Positions 44,365-51,041 of a stretch of DNA of 64,000 nucleotides are shown one piece after another. The stretch is from NCBI RefSeq assembly GCF_003427025.1, contig NZ_QVAI01000023.1:46665-110664 (forward strand), given 5' to 3'. Position 1 is the first letter of the stretch; each line of letters begins with the position of its first letter. The translations under genes and the position numbers were made by a program. Origin of the DNA: Jiangella endophytica. GTDB lineage: Bacteria > Actinomycetota > Actinomycetes > Jiangellales > Jiangellaceae. The notes under the pieces were generated by a model. It did no database searches. It worked only from the letters and a program-made list of their open reading frames with translations, and was not told the DNA's origin.

Positions 44365-45671
44365 AAGCCCTCCTCCCAGGCCGCCTGGAGGTCGTCGGCC
44401 TGCTGCTGCGGCGTCTTGTCGCCGGCGATGATCGCCTGGAAGCCCTCGGTCATCATGTTGAGGAACGGCGCGGCGGCCAGGCCGTGGTTGACCTGGTAGC
44501 CGAGGTTCTTCTGCGGGTCGCCGTCGCCGGAGGCCGCGGTGGCGATGCGGTTCTGCAGCTCCTCGGTCTCATAGCTGCCGGGGTCGAACTCGACCGGCGG
44601 GACCAGCTGGGCCTGCTCGATCCAGATCGGCAGGGCGTCGTCGCTGAACACGAACTTCAGGAAGTCCTTCGCGGCGTCCGCCTCGCCGGCGTTGGCCGAC
44701 AGCCAGTAGGCGCCGCCGCTGCCGGCGGAGAACACCCGGTGCTCGCCGTCCAGCGACGGCAGCGGCATCATGCCCAGCTCGCGATCCGGCAGCGCCTCGG
44801 CGTGCGTCCCCGTGGCCCACGAGCCGTTGACCAGAAGGAACGCCTGTTCGCCGGTCCACAGGTCGGTGGCGTCCTGGGCCTTGAGCGCGTTGACGTTCTC
44901 GCCGAACACACCGGCCTGGTGCCAGTCGACGAACACGGTCTGGATGGCCTGGACGATCTCGGGGCTGTTCCAGGCGCCGTCGTTCTCGTAGACCAGCCTC
45001 CCGAGCGCGTCGCTCTGCATGATGTTGCACGCGACCTGCGAGAACAACCAGAACGACGTGTAGAAGTCGCCCTGCCCGTACGCGACCGGCACGATGCCGA
45101 GCGACTTCGCCGCCTCGGTCAGCGTCAGCAGGTCGTCGGCGGTCTCCGGGACGGCCAGACCGTGCTGCTCGAGCAGCGACCGGTTGTACCACCAGCCGCT
45201 GACCTCCGACTCGTTCGGCAGCCCGTAGAGGACGCCGTCGAAGGTGGCCTCGCGCAGCGCGAACGGCGCGATGGAGGACGTCCAGCCGGCCTCCTCGGCG
45301 AGGTCGTCCAGCGGCGCCAGCAGGCCGGCGTCCACGAGGATGCCGGCGTTGCCCTTGCCGACGGAGTAGTAGACCAGGTCCGGGCCGTCGCCGGAGGCCA
45401 TCGCCGTCTTCGCCAGCGCGGTGAGCTGGTCGTACTGGACGATGTTGCGGTCGATCGAGACGCCGCTGTTCGCCTTGGAGAACGCGTCGCCCAGCGCGTC
45501 GACCGACGTGTTGACGGGTTCGGTGGTGAAGGAGTCCCAGACGGACAGCGTCGTCTGGCCTTCTGCGGCCTGCTCCTGACGGCCGAAGCCGCAGCCGCTC
45601 AGGACGAGGGCGGCGGAGCCGGCGAGACCGGCCCCGATGAAGGACCGCCGCGAGAGGTGGGTGGTGGTCAT
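44361..45671 (-). CDS. sugar-binding lipoprotein with Tat-type signal (second system)
   Basis: A 436-residue SBP family 1 protein. The N-terminus MTTTHLSRRSFIGAGLAGSAALVLSGC joins a twin-arginine motif (RRSF) to a lipobox with Cys at residue 27, so it is exported folded and lipid-anchored. The mature part has LSVWDSFTTEPVNTSVDALGDAF and many Trp/Tyr residues suited to sugar stacking (SGWWYNRSLL, LLVNGSWATG). AGGGAG precedes ATG 45671. The operon context predicts a glycoside or oligosaccharide substrate later cut by the GH127 enzyme. Confidence 0.93.
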   Translation of the reverse strand: MTTTHLSRRSFIGAGLAGSAALVLSGCGFGRQEQAAEGQTTLSVWDSFTTEPVNTSVDALGDAFSKANSGVSIDRNIVQYDQLTALAKTAMASGDGPDLVYYSVGKGNAGILVDAGLLAPLDDLAEEAGWTSSIAPFALREATFDGVLYGLPNESEVSGWWYNRSLLEQHGLAVPETADDLLTLTEAAKSLGIVPVAYGQGDFYTSFWLFSQVACNIMQSDALGRLVYENDGAWNSPEIVQAIQTVFVDWHQAGVFGENVNALKAQDATDLWTGEQAFLLVNGSWATGTHAEALPDRELGMMPLPSLDGEHRVFSAGSGGAYWLSANAGEADAAKDFLKFVFSDDALPIWIEQAQLVPPVEFDPGSYETEELQNRIATAASGDGDPQKNLGYQVNHGLAAAPFLNMMTEGFQAIIAGDKTPQQQADDLQAAWEEGL

Positions 45672-45761
45672 GGGAGTCTCCCTTGACTCGACGAGGGACG
45701 GAGGGGTGGCGGCCGCGAGGTCCCGCGCCGGCGGGGGTGAGCGGTGGCGGCGGCCGCGAGG

Positions 45762-46421
45762 TCAGGCGGGGCCGGGATGCCGCAGCGTCTCGGCGACCCG
45801 CCGGACGCCGAGTTCCGGGCTGGTGAGGACGGGGACGCCGGTGTCCAGGCCCGCGGCCGCGCCGGCCATGGACGCCTGGGCGAGGACGACGACGTCGTGA
45901 CGTGCGCTCTGCTCGCGGATCGCCGCGGCGACGAGCGCGTCGTGGGTGGTGCGGTCGCCCGCGGCGACGGCCGCGAACGCGCCCTCGACCAGCACCTCGT
46001 CGAGGACGACGTCCGCGCTCCGGAGCGCGGCCCGCTCGCGCAGCAGCGCGGCGGTGGGGGCGAGCGTCGTCGGCAGCGTCGCGATGACGGCGATCGACCG
46101 GCCGGTCTCGACGGCGTGGTCGGCCATCGCCTCGTCGATCCGCAGCACGGGGATGCCGAGCTCCTCCTGCAGCGGCCTGGCGTACCCGGAGATCGACGAG
46201 CAGGAGAACACCAGGGCCTCGGCGCCGGCGGCGACCGCAGCCCGGCCGAGCGCGTCCAGCCGGCCGGCGACGTCCCTGCCGCCCGGGTCGGCGCCGAGGT
46301 CAGCGACGATCTTGTCGTCCAGCAGGTGCTGGACGTCGACACCGGGCAGGTGGGTGGCCGCCAGCTCGGCGAACGCCGGGATCACGACGGCCCCGGTGTG
46401 CAGGAACGCGATGCGCGTCAT
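45762..46421 (-). CDS. Asp/Glu/hydantoin racemase-family protein lacking the second Cys
   Basis: A 219-residue protein of the Asp/Glu racemase fold. The first catalytic Cys is clear in ALVFSCSSISGYARPL (about residue 74). The second, normally in a GCAGM-like segment, is replaced: VVVLAQASMAGAAAGL has no Cys. With one Cys the enzyme cannot racemise by the usual two-base route; arylmalonate decarboxylase works with one Cys, but at the other position. It lies between the GH127 and binding-protein genes. A role in isomerising or decarboxylating a sugar-acid intermediate is possible but unproven. Confidence 0.8.
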   Translation of the reverse strand: MTRIAFLHTGAVVIPAFAELAATHLPGVDVQHLLDDKIVADLGADPGGRDVAGRLDALGRAAVAAGAEALVFSCSSISGYARPLQEELGIPVLRIDEAMADHAVETGRSIAVIATLPTTLAPTAALLRERAALRSADVVLDEVLVEGAFAAVAAGDRTTHDALVAAAIREQSARHDVVVLAQASMAGAAAGLDTGVPVLTSPELGVRRVAETLRHPGPA

Positions 46422-46457
46422 GGAGGATCCTCCGGTCCGAGGGTTGCTGGGGAGGGG

Positions 46458-48449
46458 TCAGTGCAGGAGCGAGATCCAGACGGACATCTCGCCCGGCCCG
46501 CGGTTGCCCCACACGGCGTACGGGACGAGCGTGACGTCCAGCGGCCGCGGCTCGGCGTCGTCGAGGTCGGCGAACAGCCGCCCCTCCGGCACCGGGGCGG
46601 GCAGTGTCGCGGCCCGGCCGTCCAGCAGCACGTGCCCGGCGAGCTGCTCGTCGCCGGCCCGCTCGGTCAGCTCGATGCCGCGCGGCAGGTACACCGTCTC
46701 GATGCCGGTGCCCTCGGGCAGGTCGGCGCTCTCGACGCAGTAGACGACCGGCCCGCGCATGACGGCGACCTGGCCGGTCGCCTCCTCGACGAAGTGGTGC
46801 GCGACGACCAGCCGCGGCGCGACCGGCAGCTCGACGACGATGGTGTTGGTGGTCCAGGTCTGGTCGACGACGGCGTAGCCCTGCTCGACCACGTCGACCG
46901 GCTCGGAGTCGACGCTGACTCTGGCGTCGGCCGCCCATCCGGGGATGCGCACCCGGATCGCGCCGCTCACCGGGGAGGCCGCGCGGACGTCCAGGCGCAC
47001 CGTGCCCTCGGCGGGGTACGCGGTGGTCTGCTCGACGGTGACGTCGACACCGTCGAGCTGTGCCCGCACGGTGCCGGAGACGTACTGGTGCACCCACAGG
47101 TCGCGCTGCCCCTGCGAGGCGACGTAATAGGGGAGCTCGGCGATGAACCGGGCGACGTTGGGCGGGCAGCAGAAGCACGCCGTCATGAACTCCTGCCGGA
47201 CCCGCTCCTCCGACGGCGGCGGCGTGCTGTCGGTCGGGTTGCCGGCCCGCCGCAGCGCGTACGGCAGCGCCCGGACCTGGCGCAGCGGGTTGGTGTAGAA
47301 GTACGTCTTGCCGTCCAGCCCGATCATCGCCGGCAGCGCGTTGTAGAGCACCCGCTCGATCTCGTCGGCGTACTTCCCGTCGCCGCTGAGCGCCAGCATC
47401 CGCCAGGCCCACATGATCAGCCCGAGCGACGCGCACGACTCGTTGTAGGCGGTGGTCTGCGGCAGCTGGTAGGCGCGGCCGTAGGCCTGGTGCACGCGGG
47501 TGACCGACCAGTAGTCCTGCGCGCCGTCGGGGGAGGCGCCGTCGTAGAGCGCGCCGCAGCCGCCGGTCACGTAGAGCTTGCGCCCGACGAGGTCGGACCA
47601 GATGCTCTCCAGCGCCGCCCGCATCCGCTCGTCGCCGGTCTCCAGCACGTAGTCGGCCATGCCGGCGTACAGGTAGTTGGCGCGGACGGAGTGTCCGACG
47701 GCCTGGCGCTGCTCGCGCACCGGCAGCACGTCCTGGTTGTCGTCGCTGCCGTCGCGGCCCTTGCCGCCGTGCAGGTCGAGCAGCCGGCCGGCCAGCTCGA
47801 GGTGCCGCTTGTCGCCGGTGCTGCGGTACACCTCGACCAGGCCCATGTAGTGCGACGGGCAGATGTTGCAGTCGGCCAGCAGCTCTGGCGACTCGTCGGC
47901 GACCTGGCGCAGGTAGCCGGCCACGTTGGTCGCCAGCGTCAGGTAGGCGTCGTCGCCGGTCATCCGGTGGTGGACGCAGGCCAGCGTCATGAGGTGGCCG
48001 AAGTTGTACGTCTCGAAGTCCATCCGGCGCTGCAGGGGGCGCAGGTCGCCGCCGGCGCGCTCGGAGATGGTGGTCTTCGTGTGGATGTAGCCGCCGGGCT
48101 GCTGGGCGGCGGCGATGGCCGCGGCGGCCGAGCGGATCCAGTCGGAGAACGGCGACTCCCCACCGGCCTCGCCGTCGACGATCACCGCCGCCTCGAGCCA
48201 CTTGTACAGGTCGCCGTCCATGAACGGCGGCCCGACGTGCGTGCCGTCGGCCTCGCCGGACGCGACGAGGAAGTTCTCGTACGCGTGGGCGATGTCCGCG
48301 TCGAACATGATCTCGCCCATCGTCGGGATGGTGACGGCGATCGCCTGGTCGCGCAGCCGGGCGAGCGGGCCGCCCCCGGTGATCGCGGCCGATCGGGGCG
48401 GCAGCGAGGTCATCGTCGCGAAGGGACTGCTGCTGGTGTCAGTGAGCAT
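46458..48449 (-). CDS. glycoside hydrolase family 127 (beta-L-arabinofuranosidase-like)
   Basis: A 663-residue enzyme with an (alpha/alpha)6 barrel and C-terminal beta-sandwiches. The zinc-site residues of GH127 are present: Glu337 and Cys339 in YNESCASLGLIMWAWRM, and Cys427-Cys428 in ACFCCPPNVARF, one of which is the Cys nucleophile. There is no signal peptide, so it acts in the cytosol after import. Known members release beta-L-arabinofuranose or related five-ring sugars. In this operon, beside a RuBisCO-like protein and a four-carbon-acid kinase, an apiose-type sugar is a reasonable alternative. ATG 48449 overlaps the kinase stop by 11 bases and has GAGAGG upstream. Confidence 0.9.
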   Translation of the reverse strand: MLTDTSSSPFATMTSLPPRSAAITGGGPLARLRDQAIAVTIPTMGEIMFDADIAHAYENFLVASGEADGTHVGPPFMDGDLYKWLEAAVIVDGEAGGESPFSDWIRSAAAAIAAAQQPGGYIHTKTTISERAGGDLRPLQRRMDFETYNFGHLMTLACVHHRMTGDDAYLTLATNVAGYLRQVADESPELLADCNICPSHYMGLVEVYRSTGDKRHLELAGRLLDLHGGKGRDGSDDNQDVLPVREQRQAVGHSVRANYLYAGMADYVLETGDERMRAALESIWSDLVGRKLYVTGGCGALYDGASPDGAQDYWSVTRVHQAYGRAYQLPQTTAYNESCASLGLIMWAWRMLALSGDGKYADEIERVLYNALPAMIGLDGKTYFYTNPLRQVRALPYALRRAGNPTDSTPPPSEERVRQEFMTACFCCPPNVARFIAELPYYVASQGQRDLWVHQYVSGTVRAQLDGVDVTVEQTTAYPAEGTVRLDVRAASPVSGAIRVRIPGWAADARVSVDSEPVDVVEQGYAVVDQTWTTNTIVVELPVAPRLVVAHHFVEEATGQVAVMRGPVVYCVESADLPEGTGIETVYLPRGIELTERAGDEQLAGHVLLDGRAATLPAPVPEGRLFADLDDAEPRPLDVTLVPYAVWGNRGPGEMSVWISLLH

Positions 48450-49671
48450 CGTTGCCTCTCGATCGGCCGGATCGGACGTCGTCGAACAGGTCGTGGTGGC
48501 CCATCTGGCCGCCCTTGAGGACGACCTCGACGGGCCGGGAGTACGGGGCGCCGGTGGCGTGGCAGAGCGCGACGTTGCCCCACGGCAGCGCCGCCACCGC
48601 GAGCACGTCGACGCCGAGCCGGCGCAGCACGTTGCCCGAGGTGTCGCCGCCGCAGACGACCAGCCGGGTACGCGGGTCGCGGGCGAGGCAGGCCGCGCCG
48701 ATGTGCGCCAGCCGCTCCTCGATCTCGCGGCTCGTGGCGGACGGGCCGGGGCGGGTCGTGTGCACGACGACGTCCTCGCCGGCGGCGTGCCGGGAGACGG
48801 CGTCGTCGGCGGACCCGGGCGCGAGCAGGTGGACGGTGCCCCAGCCGGCCCGCTCCGCGGCCGCGACCTGCGCCGCCGTGCGCGGTGAGCCGCTGCCACT
48901 GAGCACCAGCGTCGGCCCGGACGCCGGATCGGTGGTCGTGGGCGGGACGCCTCCGTCGCGGCGCAGCGCCCGGCCGATGCCGAGGCTCAGCCCGCCGGCG
49001 CCCAGCACGAACCGCCGGCCGCCGGCGAGCACGGCCTCGCCGACCAGGTCGAGGTGCTCGTCGGCGAAGCCGTCGCAGACGACGGCCGCGTCGGCGGACT
49101 CCTTCCAGGACTGCGCGACGGCATCGGCGCCGGCGGCATAGGCGGGCCAATGCAGCGCGCCCACCGGCAGCGTCGTCTGCGCGCCCAGGTGCCGGGCGAG
49201 GTCGGACTCCGTCGCGGGCGTCACCGGGTGGTGCGCCATCGTCGGCTGGCGGTCGAGCCGGTGGACGGTCTCGCCGTCGCGGGCGAAGTGGTGGCCGAAG
49301 AAGGTGTAGCGGCCGAAGTCCGGCTGGGCGAACAGCGCCGGGACGGTGGCGTCGCCGAACACGTCGCGGCCGATCTCCAGGACGCGGCCCAGGCTGCCCA
49401 CCGCGGGGGAGGAGTCCGCCGTCGAGCAGGCCTTGTACTGGACGACGGGCAGGTCCAGGTCGCGCAGCAGCTCCAGGGCCGGGCGCACCTCGGCGTCCAG
49501 TTCGTCCACCGGCAGCGACCGGGCGACGCCGGCGATGCCGACCACGTCGGCATCGCCGATCACCACCTGGGGTGAGGTCGCGAGCACGCCGGTGCAGCCG
49601 GCCCGGCGGAACTGGACGAGCGCGTCGACCGAGCCGGTGAAGTCGTCGCCGTAGAACCCCACGGCGGTCAT
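48439..49671 (-). CDS. four-carbon acid sugar kinase family (DUF1537)
   Basis: A 410-residue ATP-dependent kinase. The N-terminal domain opens with VGFYGDDFTGSVDALVQF, the substrate-binding GDDFTGS motif, and has VQYKACSTADSSPAVGSLGRVLE with the conserved YK-CST. The C-terminal nucleotide domain has LVVCGGDTSGNVLRRLGV and VVLKGGQMGHHDLF. Relatives phosphorylate four-carbon acids or 3-oxo-isoapionate. The start overlaps the stop of the RuBisCO-like gene (ATGA). Coupling to that gene favours an OiaK-like role, in which the product feeds the RuBisCO-like enzyme. Confidence 0.93.
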   Translation of the reverse strand: MTAVGFYGDDFTGSVDALVQFRRAGCTGVLATSPQVVIGDADVVGIAGVARSLPVDELDAEVRPALELLRDLDLPVVQYKACSTADSSPAVGSLGRVLEIGRDVFGDATVPALFAQPDFGRYTFFGHHFARDGETVHRLDRQPTMAHHPVTPATESDLARHLGAQTTLPVGALHWPAYAAGADAVAQSWKESADAAVVCDGFADEHLDLVGEAVLAGGRRFVLGAGGLSLGIGRALRRDGGVPPTTTDPASGPTLVLSGSGSPRTAAQVAAAERAGWGTVHLLAPGSADDAVSRHAAGEDVVVHTTRPGPSATSREIEERLAHIGAACLARDPRTRLVVCGGDTSGNVLRRLGVDVLAVAALPWGNVALCHATGAPYSRPVEVVLKGGQMGHHDLFDDVRSGRSRGNDAH

Positions 49672-50927
49672 GAGCGGGCTCCGAACTGCGCCAGCGACGC
49701 GGCCAGCTCGGGCGAGCGCCCGGCCCGCGTCGTCAGCGCCTCGCCGCTCACGGCCGCATCCCACGCCTCGCGCATCGCCGTCACCCCGGCGCCGGAGCCC
49801 CCCGGGTGCGCGTGGATGCCGCCGCCGGCCAGGACCAGCAGGTCACCGGGGTCGCCGACCTGCGCGTACGTGCGGTCGGCGATGGCCGGCGTCTGGCCGG
49901 ACGACAGCACCGGCACCACGTGGTAGCCGCCGAGCAGCGGCGTGCGCACGTCGGTGATCGAGGCGACGACCTCCTCGTCGGTCTCGTAGAACTTGTTCGC
50001 GATGCCGTTGGTGTGCAGGTGGTCGACGCCGACCAGCCGGGCCAGCTTCTGGAACACCCGGAACGCGATGCCCAGCTGCGGCGAGCGGGCGAACGCGCCG
50101 AACATCGCCCGGTGGCCGTGGATGGGCAGGTCCGCGTGTTCGCGCAGGTACTGCACTCCGGCGAAGCCGACGGCGTTGACGACGACCATGACGCAGGTGC
50201 CGCCGGCGGCCCGCACGAGGTCGTGGTTGTGCGCGAGCCGGGAGATGTCGTCGGTGATGTTGAACGCGTACATCGGCATCGTCCCGGTGCGGTCGGCGGT
50301 GCGCTTGAGCACCTCCATGACCACGTGCACGCGGTCGGCCAGCGGGAAGCCGGGCGGGTTGCCCTGCAGCTCGTCGTCCTTGATGAAGTCGATGCCGGCC
50401 AGCGCCAGCTCCTCGACCAGCTCGGCCAGATCCTCGGGCCCCAGCCCGACGCTGGGCTTGACGATGGTGCCGATCAGCGGGCCGGCGGCGCCGGCCTTGC
50501 CGACCAGCGCCTTCGTGCCGTCGACGCCGAACGCCGGGCCCGCGTAGGTGCTGCCGAACGCGTCCGGCACGTCGAGGTCGACCAGCCGCAGTTCGCCCAG
50601 CTCGCGCAGTTCGAACAGGTTGCCGGCGACGGCCGCGAGCAGGTTCGGCACCGACGGGCCGAAGTTGCGCACCGGGAACTCGACGACGATGCGGGCGCGG
50701 CGCGCGGCGGACCAGTCGCCGGCGGCGCCCGGCAGCGGCGGCCGGCCGCTGAGCGGCAGCTCGTCGACGGACCGGACGGTGGCCGCGTGCCGGGCCTTCA
50801 GCTCCGCGGACTCGCGGGCGACGGCGACGAAGGTGCCGCTGGACTGCTCGCCGGCGATGACGGCGGCGGCCTTCTCCAACGGGAGAGCGGTTGCGATCTC
50901 GTAGGTCGCCAGGACGTTCCCACTCAC
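49668..50927 (-). CDS. RuBisCO-like protein, form IV large-chain family
   Basis: A 419-residue RuBisCO large-subunit homologue. The first active-site Lys is in GTIVKPSVGLGPEDLAEL. The metal-site motif GIDFIKDDELQ supplies the Lys183 that is carbamylated plus Asp185 and Glu186. A later HTNGIANKFYE matches the loop-6 region but differs from true RuBisCO. No small subunit or phosphoribulokinase is near, so carbon fixation is excluded. GTG 50927 has GGAGG four bases before it. As first gene of the operon with a DUF1537 kinase, it best fits the 3-oxo-isoapionate-4-phosphate enzymes (transcarboxylase/hydrolase or decarboxylase) of D-apionate breakdown. Confidence 0.9.
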   Translation of the reverse strand: MSGNVLATYEIATALPLEKAAAVIAGEQSSGTFVAVARESAELKARHAATVRSVDELPLSGRPPLPGAAGDWSAARRARIVVEFPVRNFGPSVPNLLAAVAGNLFELRELGELRLVDLDVPDAFGSTYAGPAFGVDGTKALVGKAGAAGPLIGTIVKPSVGLGPEDLAELVEELALAGIDFIKDDELQGNPPGFPLADRVHVVMEVLKRTADRTGTMPMYAFNITDDISRLAHNHDLVRAAGGTCVMVVVNAVGFAGVQYLREHADLPIHGHRAMFGAFARSPQLGIAFRVFQKLARLVGVDHLHTNGIANKFYETDEEVVASITDVRTPLLGGYHVVPVLSSGQTPAIADRTYAQVGDPGDLLVLAGGGIHAHPGGSGAGVTAMREAWDAAVSGEALTTRAGRSPELAASLAQFGARS

Positions 50928-50955
50928 GCTGCCTCCATCGGGATGATGCATAGAT

Positions 50956-50969
50956 ATGCGTTGACGCAT
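50956..50969. promoter_or_regulatory. perfect inverted repeat between the RuBisCO-like operon and the FAD/FeS gene
   Basis: ATGCGTTGACGCAT has perfect 6-bp arms around TG. It lies 29 bases upstream of the RuBisCO-like start and 73 bases before the divergent dehydrogenase gene, in an AT-rich patch. A single regulator (SorC is the local candidate) bound here could control both directions. Confidence 0.6.
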
Positions 50970-51041
50970 GTACGTGCAGCGACCCTACAGCCGGTCAGGG
51001 GGCCGCGCAAGAGGTCAGACCGCACCGGTAGGTTCAGCCTC

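Noticed and set aside
49668..50927. A true carbon-fixing RuBisCO
   Set aside because: Active-site regions differ from photosynthetic forms, no small subunit or phosphoribulokinase is near, and the operon is catabolic.
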